Source of the DNA: Ilex aquifolium | Lineage: Eukaryota; Streptophyta; Magnoliopsida; Aquifoliales; Aquifoliaceae | Reading direction: 5' to 3' | Length of the DNA: 64,000 nucleotides | Assembly (NCBI GenBank): GCA_951799425.1 | Contig: OX637393.1 | Coordinates: 40,063,744-40,127,743 of the forward strand | Shown here: positions 41,562 to 53,891 of the stretch, piece after piece | Numbering within the stretch: the stretch's first letter is position 1 | Layout: every line of letters starts with the position of its first letter | Notes under the pieces: model-generated | Told to the model about the DNA's origin: nothing | The model's database searches: none | The model's input: the letters and a program-made list of their open reading frames with translations, nothing else | Program-made: the position numbers and the translations under genes

Positions 41562-43300
41562 TATTGTATATTTCGAGGAATATGACTATACTACAATGTG
41601 AGACTCGGGAACCGGGGAAAACAATAAAATTTAAAAAGTTAACTACAATGTAATACCACTTGGCACGAAGTACTTACCGTTGCCTTGTCAGAAAAGGTTG
41701 TCATTCATTTTTCTTTAGATTTTGCATTGTCAATTACGACTGACCTTTCATTTTCCCTTTAAAAAGTAAGCATAGATAAGTGAAATCATTATATACAAAA
41801 AAAAAAAATTAATATATAAACAAATTGATGTGTCATGACACTACCTCAGCAATAAGGATGCGATTGAGTTCGCGCTTGTCGCGAATCACAACACCAACAT
41901 TATTTTTCTTGAGCAACTGAACATATACATAAAGATGCATTTAACATGTAAATGAATACAAACTATATGAGAAAAAAATATTAAGAATATGAGTGAAATG
42001 AAGCTCATGCTCTTAAGTCGTCATCAATCTTTAAGATGTGTGAAAATAAAGTGAAATATAAACTTACATGACCAAAAATGGTGAGATCTTCATTTTTAAA
42101 TGTTGTGAGCTTGCAGTGGTGATTAGTACACTATGAGGCTACAAATATAAGAAACAGAGAGAAATAACTAAACATGCAATTGAAAAATATAGAAACTATT
42201 ACCCCCACAATCTTGCCTTAGCAAAATTATTTACCAATACTCGCAAGAACATAATAATACCTGTTTCACAACTACTTGAGGTAATTCATGATTGATTATA
42301 AAATATTGTGATCAATTATAAATACTCTTAATCAGTTATAACTTTACCTATAAAATATGTAACTTGAAATTTAAAACATGTAACTTTTATAAGATCAATC
42401 ATTCCTTTTACAGTTGTAATTTAATACGATATTAAAATTGGTACCGTAATATTTCCTTACACAGAGACTTTTATCGCTTCGTTTTCTCTCTCTGACAATT
42501 CCGTACAAAAAGAAAATGAATCAAGACAAATGTCTCTTTTTTTAGGGGTGTTGTGGGGTCACCAATAGTGGGTCTATGTGATGTTAAAGCTCGTATGAGA
42601 ATATGAATGAAAGTAATTAGAATAGTGATTCGAAAAGTCGAATGATTTTATCATAAGAAAATTACGACAATAATGTAAAAAAAAAAATTATTATTTGAAT
42701 TATGTAATTTATTATTACTTCCTTATGTATGTCATTTGGGTTACTATATAAACCCTATCACGAATCTTATCTATTAACATAAATTTCCATGATTAAACTG
42801 TTTTTTATATATTTTTCATGGTATTGTATAGTATATACATATTTTTTTCATACTATTTATTTTTTAATCTTATTTATCACTCTATGATAATTTTACACTT
42901 ATTTATTTAACTATTATCACTCTTCCAAAAAATCAACGCGACAATAAGAAGTATAGAAGAAAAGATAATAAATAATAATGTTGAATTAAATAGTATCAAA
43001 ACCAAGCAATTGCGCTCAACTCAAATGCCTTTAATCACAAAAGTATGAAGCAAAAAATGAGTTCTATGAACTAACTTAAATGATTTTGAAATTGCTATTA
43101 TTCCTATTCAATTCAATTACATATCCAATTCAAATCGAACATAACGTTATAGTTATTAACAAATCCAATGCCTTTAATCACAAAAGTATGAAGCAAAAAA
43201 TGAGCTCCACAAACTAACTTAAATGATTGTGCAATTGCTATTATTCCAATCCAATTCGGTTACATATTCAATCCGAATCAAAGTTTTTTAATTTTAAAAA
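41562..43300. other. Spacer with one exon-like minus segment
   Basis: At 41852-41923 the minus strand reads LLKKNNVGVVIRDKRELNRI between a CAG and a GTAGTG donor; I do not recognise the parent. The stretch 43020-43260 contains a direct duplication of an AATGCCTTTAATCACAAAAG block (43025 and 43168, 143 bp apart). Nothing else is supported. Confidence 0.35.
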
Positions 43301-43302
43301 TA

Positions 43303-43453
43303 CTATTAGGACCTAAAAATCAGATATAATGTTGTGACTTTATTACAACCGTTGAAACTCAAAATTAACCAAGACAGTCAGAGATTTTGGTAAAACTCAA
43401 AATTAGTTGAATAACTATAATGAATTAGGTTAACAATCCCAATAACATTGCTC
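43303..43453. mobile_element. Degraded MITE of the AATGTTATT family
   Basis: Starts near CTATTAGGACCTAAAAATC and ends CAATAACATTGCTC, matching the ends of the intact MITE at 44755-44935. The left terminus is eroded. Confidence 0.5.
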
Positions 43454-43679
43454 TTAACAGAAGCCAAAAAAAAGTGGTTTTTTGTGAGTGGACAAACACT
43501 ACACCTTCACAAACACTACAAATCCTTAGAATTCAAAAAATCAGTGCACAAACTCTACACCTACACACCACTACAAATCTAAATTAAACCAAATCAAATC
43601 GAATTCATGTGTGTTTTGTGTGAATGTGTTCAGTGGGTTGGAGAGAGAGGAAAAGGGTCGAAGGGTTGTGTTTTTTGTT

Positions 43680-44270
43680 GTTTTTTTTTTTTGGGGGGGG
43701 GGGGGGGGGTAGAGAGGGAAGAGTGTGTGCATGTGTATTGTGTGTTGTGTCCGTGTATTTGTTCTCTCTGTGTTTGTGAATTTTCTTAGGGGGTTGGGCA
43801 AGCAAAGAAGATGGGGTATTATGTGTGCTGCCATGTGTCTATGTGTTGTATTGTGTGTGCATTTGTGTTCTGGGTCTTGGGGATGAAATCAACAAGCAAA
43901 GAAGAAGGGATGTGTTTGCACATAGGAGGAAGAAGGGGGGTGTGGTTTGCTGGGTCTTTGGTGGGTGGGTTCAGCAAGCAATGAAAAAGGGGTCTTTGCA
44001 CAGAGGGGGAAGAAGAGTGGGGGGTGTGGTGTGCTGGGTCTTGGGGGGTGGGTTCAACAAATAAAGAAGAAGGGTGGTGTTTGCGCAGAGGGGGAAGAAG
44101 GGTGAGGGGTGTGGTCTGCTGGGTCTTGGGGGTGGGTTCAACAAGCAAAGAAGAGGGGGGTGTGGGTAAATACCTATGGCTGCAGCGAACTCCGTGGCCG
44201 TGGCTGCAACGAAGTCGATGGCGGTGGCAGTGGCTGCAGCAAAGTCCTTAGTGGTGGCTTTGACGGTGGT

Positions 44271-44302
<32 letters not shown>
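43680..44302. repeat. G-rich 83-bp minisatellite with poly-G and (GA)n
   Basis: A T tract flows into an 18-base G run at 43692-43709. From 43890 an 83-bp unit with CAACAAGCAAAGAAGA, GGGGGAAGAAG and GTGCTGGGTCTTGGGGG repeats about three and a half times (phases at 43890, 43973, 44056, 44139). A (GA)n tract closes it at 44275-44301. Open frames on both strands here follow the repeat and have no domain. A short frame starting at 44307 (MKRKVKKKKVKHVGDD) could be a captured 5' exon, since GTAATG follows at 44376. Confidence 0.7.
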
Positions 44303-44304
<2 letters not shown>

Positions 44305-44446
44305 TGAAGAGGAAGGTGAAGAAAAAAAAAGTGAAGCATGTTGGGGACGACGTCTCGCCGCCTCTCTCTGACAATGGTAATGATACCGATGAAATGTGTG
44401 AGAAGTGATGAGTTTTGGGGAACATGTGTGGGATAAAATTTGAGGT

Positions 44447-46035
44447 GTTTTATATTATATAAATCTACAAAATATGATAAAATTGATTTAAAAAAATATT
44501 AATTTATATAAATGTAATTAAAATCAAACATTAATTTATATATATGTAATCAAAATGGAGTCAAATCTAATACAAACTAAGAATCTAATTTATCAAAAAA
44601 AAATCTACAAATATCATTTATAAAATATTATTTTTAATTAGTATAAGTTATTACAAAATTAAGAATATATTAGCGTAAAGATCAGGTGAATTTTTAATTT
44701 ATAAGAATTATTAGCGTTGAATTTTCTTAAGAGATAAAAAAAAATTAATCTTAAGAGAAATGTTATTTGGACCTAAAAATCTAACATAATTTGCTGACCT
44801 AATGACGTGGCTTCATTGGAACCATTGAATTAATACCAAGTTCCAATGTTTGATGGAGCCTACAGTCAATCCAAAGGTCATAGTGAATTAGGTCAGCAAA
44901 TTAAGTCAGTAAATTAGGTCTCAATAGCATTGCTCTAATCTTAAACTTTTGATTCAAGATATGTGTAAGACAAGTAAGTTTGAGATAATTAATTAAATAA
45001 ATAAAATTAAAATTAATTATATTCAATATAAATGCGTTAAACAGCCCTTGTTTTTTTTTTATCTGTTAAATTGATGTTTTTTTAATCAAAATATTATCAT
45101 TGTGTCTTATAAAAATTCAAAATTATGTGCTACACTACACACATGATATTAATGGCAAATTTGACTCATTTAATTATTATGTCAAAGAAAATCTTGTGTT
45201 CCAGGTTCAGCCGTAATCGTTGACAGGTTGGGGGAAAAATATTAAGGAAAAAAAATGATAATTTCTTAACTGTTTGATGAATGAATTTAAGACCATAGGA
45301 TGAGCTTGTTGAAGCCACCATATTTTATATTATAGATAAATCTATAAAATACGATAGAATTGACTTAAAAAAATATTAATTTATATACATGAAATAAAAA
45401 TTGAAAATTAATTTATATACATGTAATCAAAATCGAGTCAAATCTAATACAAACTAAGGATCTAATTTATCAAAAAACATATTGCCAAAATATTTTCTAC
45501 TAAAAAAAATCTACAAATATCATTTATAAAATATTTTTTTAATTAGTATAAGTTATTACAAAATTAAGAATATATTAGTGTAAAGATCAGGTGAATTTTT
45601 AATTTATAAGAATATATTAGCGTTGAATTTTCTTAAGTGGTAAAAAAAATTAGTCTTGAACATTTAATTTAAGATATGTGTAAGACATGTTAGTTTGAGA
45701 TAATTAATTAAATAAATAAAATTAAAATTAATTATATTCAATATAAATGCGTTAAGCAGCGCCCTTATTTTTTTTTAATCTGTTAAATTGATGAGTTTTT
45801 TTTAATCAAAATGTTATCATTGTGTCTTATAAAAATTCAAAATTATGCTATACTACGTAGATGATATTAATGACAAATTAGATTCATTTAATTATTATGT
45901 CAGACAAAATCTTGTATTCCAAGTTCAGCTATAATCGTTGACCGGTTGGGGGAATATTAAGGGAAAAAAATGATAATTTCTTAACCGTTTGATGAATGAA
46001 TTTGAGACCGTAGAATGGACTTGTTGAAGTCGGCC
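44447..46035. repeat. Direct tandem duplication, about 690 bp unit
   Basis: Copy 1 (44447-45322) and copy 2 (45323-46035) run in parallel from TTTTATATTATA to a shared GATGAATGAATTT...CTTGTTGAAG end. They differ by scattered substitutions, a 28-bp insertion in copy 2 (about 45476) and a MITE in copy 1. A third TTTTATATTATAGAT starts at 46038. No coding content. Confidence 0.85.
44755..44935. mobile_element. 181-bp MITE, Mutator type
   Basis: Inverted ends GAGAAATGTTATTTGGACC and GAGCAATGCTATTGAGACC extend with good match over about 50 bp. Flanking 9-bp duplications TAATCTTAA at 44746-44754 and 44936-44944 are identical. The paralogous place in copy 2 of the tandem duplication (about 45652) has a single uninterrupted TAGTCTTGA, an empty site. 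A 9-bp duplication points to a Mutator-type transposase. Confidence 0.9.
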
Positions 46036-46049
46036 TGTTTTATATTATA

Positions 46050-46400
46050 GATATTACAACTTTTAGGGGTAGTGTAACAACATTTTTAAGGTTATGTTAC
46101 AACCTTTTTGGTGGGTATGGATGATGGATCCATAAAAGTGGGGTGTATGATAACTTTTTGGATAGAGTAAATGATGGATCCATAAAAGTGGGATGAATTT
46201 ACATTGCGTTGTGGCATTACAACTTTTTGGTGGGTGTGCTTGATCGATCCATAAAAGTGGAATGAATTTCCACTACGTGGCGGCATTACAACTTTTTAGA
46301 GTGGGGTTACAATTGTTTTGGATTGTGTTATAGTATTTTGGGTTAGGGTTACACTTTTTGGGGGTTGTGATGAATGTGGATGATAGATCCAATAACAGTA
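46050..46400. repeat. Third copy of MULE terminal minisatellite
   Basis: Units GTTACAACCTTTTTGG and GGATCCATAAAAGTGG alternate as at 39.0-39.4 kb. No transposase nearby, so it is a solo terminal region or a non-autonomous derivative. Confidence 0.6.
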
Positions 46401-48590
46401 GAAACATAATTTTGCAAACAATTTAACTTTTTTGTGAGGAAATAGATCCCACCTAAAATTTGTCAAAAAAAAAAAAAAAAACACTTCACAATCCTAAAGA
46501 TCTTTGTATTCTCAATATATACCTTCAAACATTATAATTCTTATATTGCACTCTCAATCATATAAAAATTTTAGCAATGTTATCCATTTGCAAGGAAATT
46601 AGGTACAACATATTTGAATCTTAGGGTGCAATGTGAGAATTTTCATATTGTAGGGTGTAAAGTGAATATTAATTTTTTTTGGCATTACCCAAATCTACAT
46701 ATACCCCGATATGGCCTCTGGGGGTGTTTGGTATGGTGGATAAACCCGAATTACACCACTTGGATTGGATAAAAACAAGGTGGAGCCCATTTATCCTTGG
46801 TTTGGCAAGGGAAGTTAAGGCTGGACAATCGTAGCCTTTGAAAACTCAGCCCATAGTATTTGGGCTCCTTTATTCCTTCTCAAGAGGATTCACAAATCCC
46901 ACCAAAACTTTGGGATTATGCAAATGCTGACAGGATTGAGGGACGAATTTACCATTACACCCTTGAACACCCAAAAGTCAGGTATTTCTCCCTCTTCTCT
47001 GCTTCTCTCTCTCTCTCTCTCACATACATGTAACCCCCCTTCTTCCCCCTCTACACAACCCACCCCCGGAAACACACACAACATACATACCACACATGCC
47101 CACAACACATACACACAACCTTGTGATTTCAAGTTTGCAATCTTGCTTAGGGACTAACAGATCTAGTGAATCGAAGCAACAAAATGAAGGAACACACAAG
47201 TATTAACATTGTAGGTAAATTTATAGATTCAAACCTTAGATTAGGGTTTTCAATATATCTATCTTATTATATACCTCCAATTACCTACAAAATGGAACTC
47301 TGCAAATATATTGTCATACCCACTTCCCATCCAATAAATGTTACTATCAACATATAAAATGTGAGTGCAAGTGACTAGGAATCAAAATGTGATGTATACA
47401 TGAATAGAGGGGGAAGTATTGTGCACATTGTGTATGATCTTGGTTATTTATTAAATTTTACATGTTCTATCTTTTTTTAGTTGTTTTGATTATGTTCCAT
47501 TTGGATTTGTGAACTCAATTTGATTATGTTTGAGTTTAATTTGTGAACTCGGTTCAATTTGAGTTCAATTTTAATTATGTAACCCCACTCTAATTGAATA
47601 TGTTAAATTATTGGAAGTTGTTATTTGAATATTTAGTACTTGTCAACTCTAAATTGTTCATTTGAATATTCAGCACTTACCCAACTTTTTGATACATGCA
47701 GGAGGAAGCTTAGAAGATTCATTATTGAGTATCACGTTTCTCTCATCCTCCACCACACGTATGCTATCTCTCTTTCTTTCTCTAAACATATATCATTTAT
47801 AGACATTTATTTGTACTATAGTTTTTCTTTCTCTCATTTCTTTTGTCATGTTTGGGTTGCACCTGGCTTGGAAATGTGATTATTTGATTAAGCTATGAAA
47901 ACTAACCACACACAACTACATTAGGTTTGTAAGAAACTATGATTTGATGCATATGTGAATGTAATTGGAGTTGTGAACAACTATAACTTTAGATATTCGA
48001 TTTGGATATGTACTTGCATTTTTTTTACTTGAATTGAATTGAAATAGCAATTGCAAAGTTAGTAGTTATAGTTTGTGGAGCTTTTTTTCTAGCTTCATAA
48101 TTTTGTGATTAAAGGGCCTTTGAATTGAGCGTGATTGCTTGGTTTGGGTGAATGCAAAAGAGAGAAAAAAAAAACAAAGGAAAAGCTTTGAAAAATTATA
48201 AACAGAAGCAGAAAGCGGATATTTTTTTTAGAAATTGAGTTGAGTGTTATGTATTGAATATAGGTTTTGTAATGTCGCTAGAAAGTGGATTCTGGATTGA
48301 GCAATGTTGTATGTTGAATATGGAATTGAGTATAAGTTGTCATTTGAGGAAACCTATGTTTTTAAAAGTGACTTTATTGATATTGGTTTTGAAAAAGGGG
48401 TCGAGACAATTGAGGAAAAGGGAAATTGATGTTAATATATACATATAATAAAGTAGCTTACAATTCAAATCTAAAAAATAAACAAAATGACTTTTGCTAT
48501 TCGCGGTTGAGATTGCTTTAAATTTTACTTTAAAGTTAATCTAACGGCTAAAATATTAACACCTTAAATTTAATAGGAAAAATAGGCTCC
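46401..48590. other. Spacer with MITE-like segment, no gene
   Basis: GGGGGTGTTTGGTATGG at 46732 resembles hAT-type MITE ends, and a CT microsatellite lies at 47005-47022. Frames at 46890-47160 and 47640-47880 are low-complexity and unsupported. No gene seen. Confidence 0.4.
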
Positions 48591-48679
48591 TAAGGGTGTG
48601 TTTGGATTGATTTTCTAAAATTATTTCTAAAAATTATTTCTCATAAGTACTTTAAAAAAGATAATAGTATTTGAAAACG

Positions 48680-48960
48680 CTCTACCACTACCTCTACCAC
48701 CACCACCCCCACCACTACCGCCACCACCTCCACCGTCGCCGCCACCACCGTCACCACCCCACCGCTGCCGCTACCGCCCCACCACCACCACCCTCGCCCC
48801 CGCCACCACCACTGCCCCCATCACCACCACCACCGCCACCACCGTTGCTGTCGCCATCGCCGCCACTACCATCACCACCATCGTCGTCGCCGTTGCCACC
48901 ACCACCATCGCCGCCGCCGCCACCACCACCACCACCACTGCCGTCCACCACCTCTCACCC
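48680..48960. repeat. (CCN)n trinucleotide repeat tract
   Basis: About 280 bp of impure CCA/CCG/CCT repeats. The open frames on both strands (poly-Pro on plus, poly-Gly/Asp on minus) are by-products of the period-three repeat. AGGGTGTGTTTGGATTG at 48594 and a partly complementary CCTTCAAACACAGAC at 49071 suggest the tract may lie inside a MITE of about 500 bp. Confidence 0.8.
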
Positions 48961-49019
48961 CCACTACAAATCGATGCTTAAATTCCTTTATCTCTTTTCT
49001 ATGTTTGTGATTTAATTTT

Positions 49020-50400
49020 AGGTATGAATACAAATATGTTTATTGTTTATTATTTTTTATTACAATGTGCCTTCAAACACAGACAATAACTAGTATATAT
49101 ATATAATCATTGTATGAGAATACATACTTTATGTTATCAGTGAGATGTATTTCATCACATTTTTTTTTCGATTTCAATAAATAGACCTGGCATCAAGTGG
49201 GGCCCACAATTTATGAGTGAGAGAATATACAAAGGTAAATCTCATAAATGTTCCTTAAATTATGGTCTTTTATTTTAAAATGCCCGTGAACTTTCATTTG
49301 TTCCCACTTGTACTATGTAATTGGTTTCAATTGATACTTTCCGTTAATTTTATGTAGTAAATGATACCAATTTAAACTATGTGAGATGCACATGACTGTG
49401 TTGGTTGGGGGTTTAAATTTGTGTCATTTAAAATCTAAAATCAACAAAATATGTCAATTCAAACCAGCCATATAGTTCAATAAGTAAATTGAATGAGTTA
49501 ATTGAGACAAATGAAAGAACAAATGCCAAAGTTTAAAGGGCATTTATGAAATTTACTCAAACTGTGATAAAGGGACCTGGATCATTTGCATAACAATTAG
49601 CAACAATGTTTTAAAAATAACAATGAATAACAAAATCATACCTTTTTTCTTTTCCTATTCCTCTCATACCAATTAAAATTCCTTTCCAATTAGCAAACCT
49701 GTTATTTGGGAGAAAGAACAATTAGGGCTCATGCCAAAAAATAAACCATAGAAAACCAAAAAAATTATGTCAATTCATAACCCATAAGAACCCAAAAAAA
49801 AAAAGAAAAAAAAAAATAGATGAATATCTAATAACTGATGGTCTAACACAAAGAGATGTTTTCTTTCCTGGGATGTGCTAACATCGAATCCAAACACAAC
49901 ACAGTAAAAACCCAAATAAAAATAATCAGGTAGGTATGTAATAAATTAGAGCTCCAGGACCAAGAGGAGTTCAGGACCATAGACCTTTGAGAAAAATAAC
50001 ACAGATCATTAAGGCCGGAAAAATACCTATCCACACGGTATTTGTAAGAAGAAGATGATGTAGAAAAGTGACAGACCATGTTAAAAGCAATCTCACTTCA
50101 CAAAGTCAGCTCCATTCTCCCCTATTTATGATGGATCTCTCTTTCTCCTTCCCGTGATGAAGTTTAATAATTATACGAATAATAAAGACAGCTGATCTGA
50201 GTTTAATGCCACCAACTACTCTGAGTTTAATGCCACCGACTACTCAAATGGTTCAGTCACTTCAGTGTTTATGGATCTCTGTCTGTCTTGTGATGAAGTT
50301 TTGCTTTGTAATTATACTAATAATAAATGGATTTGACTATGGTATGGAAAAAAAAATTCGGTGTCATATTTTTATTTATCATATTTACAAATTTTTTTTT
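49020..50400. other. AT-rich spacer, no gene seen
   Basis: No recognisable protein. A 21-bp tandem duplication (AATGCCACCAACTACTC-type) lies at 50203-50245. Confidence 0.4.
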
Positions 50401-50409
50401 ATTATAATG

Positions 50410-50680
50410 GTATTTTAAAAAATGATCAAAATAGTTATTAAAACAGTAATAAAAATATTAATAAATGTGATAAAAATATTCACAAAGATAGTAAAAATAC
50501 TCATAAATATGATAAATTTTTTTATACCAAAGAAAAGTATAATTATCATAAATGTGATAAAAACACTCGTAATAATAATAAAAATACTCATAAACGTAAT
50601 ATATCACCCACAAAAATAATAAATTTTTTAGTTCTAGCGTGACCCACAAAAATTATAAAAACACTTAGTAAAGTGATAAA
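50410..50680. repeat. Degenerate TGATAAAAAT minisatellite
   Basis: Loose units such as ATAAATGTGATAAAAATA and CTCATAAA recur every 24-30 bp. The small frames on both strands simply reflect the repeat. Confidence 0.6.
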
Positions 50681-50689
50681 AGTTAAGAA

Positions 50690-51019
50690 TAATGTTATTT
50701 AGCCCTAAAAATCTGACCTAATTTGTTGAAATAATGATGTGGCTTCAGTGGAACTATTGGATCAACGCCAAATTTCACACATATATTTAATAGAATGGTG
50801 ACACGACATCATTAATGTCAGGTGGTATCACCAATTAGCTATAGAATACTATGTACATTTAGTGGGTTCCACTATTCTAATAATTTTCAATCACCACCTC
50901 ATTTAATAATTACCATATTAGAATAGTGAAGTTCACAAATCATATTTAGTGTTTTACTATTAGTTGATGATACACGAGTCAATGATGAGGTAGTATCACC
51001 CTTACACCAAATATTTACT
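50690..51019. mobile_element. About 330-bp fold-back MITE
   Basis: Left end AAGAATAATGTTATTTAGCCC is close to the MITE at 44755. The right end, read inverted, gives AAGAGTAAATATTTGGTG. Inside, GTGGGTTCCACTATTCTAAT (50859) pairs with an inverted copy at about 50930. It is probably a larger relative or a composite of two MITEs. Confidence 0.5.
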
Positions 51020-51028
51020 CTTAGTATA

Positions 51029-53560
51029 TGTAAGCGGTGAAAAGATTACCTCTTACGATGTGATTCAACTATGGATTAATTACGTGTATGTTGCGCAATT
51101 CCCCCTATAAAACAAACAAATTGCCTAGGATCGGAGTGGATAGATCAAAGGCACTCCGATGCTTAGGTTAGTATAGGATAGAGATGAAGGAAGTTACTGG
51201 GAAAATTGTGCGTACCTTTCTCGAACCTCCTAGGTCCCCTTTTATAGATTCCTTGGCCTTCCTCCCTTAGGGTTCCTTTTGCTTGCAAGGTAAGGTGGCA
51301 CAACCCCATTACACCAGAATTTCAGTAACACTTCACCAAAATCTTTCCAACATTCGGTAATTTGCTAATTCTTTAGCAACTTCCTTATCCATAACTTTAG
51401 CAACTTCCTTATCCTATCCACTCAAATTTTTTGAATGATTGGTATTTTACTTACCTTGGACCGAGCTGTTCAACAACGATGCTCGGCCTAGTTAACTGGG
51501 TAAATCTTTATACTGTCCGAGTTGTTCTAACTTTAATCAAGCTCAGCCTAACCAACCGAGCATGTCTAGTAAGTCGAGCATGTCTAATAGATGGTTCTTT
51601 ATTCTTGACCCTTCCTCAGCTAGCTCGGTCTTGTCATGAACCATTAATATCTTAAATGCGTATGTGACCTTGTCACGTGTGTGCATCATTACGCTAAGAC
51701 ACGTGGTCATAATATCATGCCCCTTCACTTGCCCCTAGGAAACGTACGCCACGTGGCGTGTAGTTGGCGGTTGTTTCATATATCGTCACTGATGATTACC
51801 TGACTTCTTGAGCCGTACATCCCTCTTGTCTTAGTCTAACATTCTACTTTTCATTTAATGCCTTGTCCTTTGGTATTCAAATATCGCTTCCTTTGGCACT
51901 TGTTCACCTCCTTTAAAAAGGAGTTCTTAAGCATTTCTTTGTTCATCCTTATTTTTTGAACTGATTTTCTATGCTTTCTGCTCCGTTGCTATGATTTTAC
52001 TCGTATTTTTACAAATGGCTCCTCTTACAACTTTAGAGATTCCAACCTTCAGAGCTAAGTATAAAATCCTTGATGACGTCGAAGTTTGTGTTGCTGATAC
52101 CGATGAACCCCTCATTTGGACAAGAGAGCCCATTCCTATCTACACTCGTGCCATCACTAAGGGTGACGTGCGATTCCCACTTCACCCATTTCTCTTGTGG
52201 GTTTTCTCCTCTGTGAAGCTTTGTCCTATCCAATGCTGCCCCAACCTTTTTAGAATAGTGATGGGGGCATCAGCACTGAATAGCCTCCTTGGCTTGAATC
52301 TGGGTTTGTGGGAGATCCGCTACTGCTACATCATCAAGCCAGCAGGGGTCAACTATTATCTCGCAGTCAGGAGGAAGGATTGTGACCCATTTTCCAGATT
52401 CAAACAGGGGTCATGAGAATGATGTGCTCTATGTTTTTGGGCATAGGGAATACAAAGTTGGAGAAAGCCCTTCTTACAGATGCCCCTACAAAGAAGGCAC
52501 ACCAAGTAACTGAAGATATATCTCTTGGTTGTCCTCTTGCTTTCTTTTTTCTTTTTATACACTGTTCCACATTCTCTTTGCATGAGGTTTTTTCTTAGGT
52601 GAACTGTCAAAGGGAATATTCCGGAGAGCCTTGTGAAGATGGAGTACTTGAAGAGGGTATGGTCCTCCAATGACAACTTCTTCTATCGAGTCGCTTACTT
52701 CTTATTAGGCTATACTCTGATCTATACCTCATTTATTGCTGTCCCTGAACGCCCCAATGCTACTCTTTCCAGTGATCGTAAAGCTCTACAGGATGCGCGG
52801 GCTCAAACTCCTCGGTCTTGCAAGAAATCTGTCACAAGTGCTGGCAGAAGGAACAGGCCGATGAGGAACTTCCTAGACTTCTTAACCATTGTCGATACTG
52901 CCGAGCATGCTCTTACTTCAACTCTAGTCACCCTTCATTCTAATGAAATTGCTTGGCAAAATCAGACCGATCCCGAGTAGGTGATTATTCCTGATGATCT
53001 GAGTGACCCAATCATCCAAGTGGGTACTCGAGATGATCTAGTACTATCCAGTCCCCATTCTTAATCTGCGATCCCTAGTAGCTGCTTCTTCCCCTGCCAA
53101 GTCTTCTAGAGAGGATGCAACCTTGGTTTTTGGTGACGACCGTGCCTCTAAAGACTAAGAATGTCAGAATTTGTTCCCTTCGTGATTCGTGAGCGAACAA
53201 TCCCATGTTTTCACCCAATCTTAAAGGCGAAAGGGAAAGAGATCAATGTTACCGCGACTTGGCAGTCGAGGACGTGAACATTGCAGTTGGGATAGCTCGG
53301 GGGCCGATTCTCCCCAAAGATTTGGCTACAAATGAAAGGATGTCCAATGATGAAATAACTCGACAAGCAATCCAGCAGATGGTTCGAGTATACTTTTTTC
53401 CTTAGTTCTTACTTTCAACTCTTTGCCTTTGTTTATTGGTGTGAAAGACATAGCTTTCCAAGACTGCATTGTCTTCTTTCCGATCCCCTTCTTCCTCGAG
53501 TTCTGGAGTGAAGAGTGAAGGAGCATCTCGATCTATGTCTATTTGTCTTTTTCAGTTGAT
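51029..53560 (-). mobile_element. Decayed 3' end of a second Tat-like element
   Basis: An LTR-like part (about 51029-51718) has a minus-strand CTATAAAAGGGG box at 51237-51249 and ends ATATCA. A purine-rich minus-strand tract (GGGGCAAGTGAAGGGGCATG) follows, then a plus-strand gene of the same family as the antisense genes at 10-15 kb. The order LTR, polypurine tract, antisense gene matches the intact element at 8.7 kb. pol and the other LTR are missing. Confidence 0.6.
52015..53400 (+). pseudogene. Third Transposase_28-like antisense gene, decayed
   Basis: From the ATG at 52015 the frame carries DVRFPLHPFLLWVFSSVKLC and CPNLFRIVMGASALNSLLGL, equivalent to the LRFPVHP and CPSQISPNFFGVM blocks of the intact antisense genes. 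A frameshift near 52370-52400 and a stop at 52414-52416 end the first frame; a neighbouring frame continues to 52508, followed by a GTAACT donor and a TTTTCTTAG acceptor near 52598. Later scraps (RAQTPRSCKKSVTSAGRRN at about 52797) have no known domain. A CTTTAAA box stands 100 bp upstream. Confidence 0.6.
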
Positions 53561-53891
53561 TAAAAAGTCATAAACATATGATGGAATAAGAAAAACATGT
53601 CAAAACTTGCTAAATAAAGCTTTTGCAAAATTACGAACATACCTTAAAGTATCAACAATTTACATATTTTTTATAAATAAACTGAAATCTATTGGAGATG
53701 GAGAATGTCATAGCATTAGAAGAATAATATGGAAACAATTTCAAATTAACATAATTTTAAACTAACTAGAATGTTTAAACAAAAAGAATAGCAAAACATC
53801 AGGAGTTGATACCGAAATATATGGAATTATTTATCAAAATACAAACCATCCTCTGATCCAAAATATTTTAGCCATCAAACGTATTTCACTC

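Noticed and set aside
43571-44425. Several open frames on both strands in the G-rich region
   Set aside because: All follow the 83-bp minisatellite or homopolymers; no domain.
48671-49015. Proline-rich (extensin-like) protein
   Set aside because: Simple CCN repeat with frames open on both strands, no signal peptide and no extensin motif.
50422-50649. Ile/Lys and Tyr-rich frames
   Set aside because: Products of an AT-rich degenerate minisatellite.
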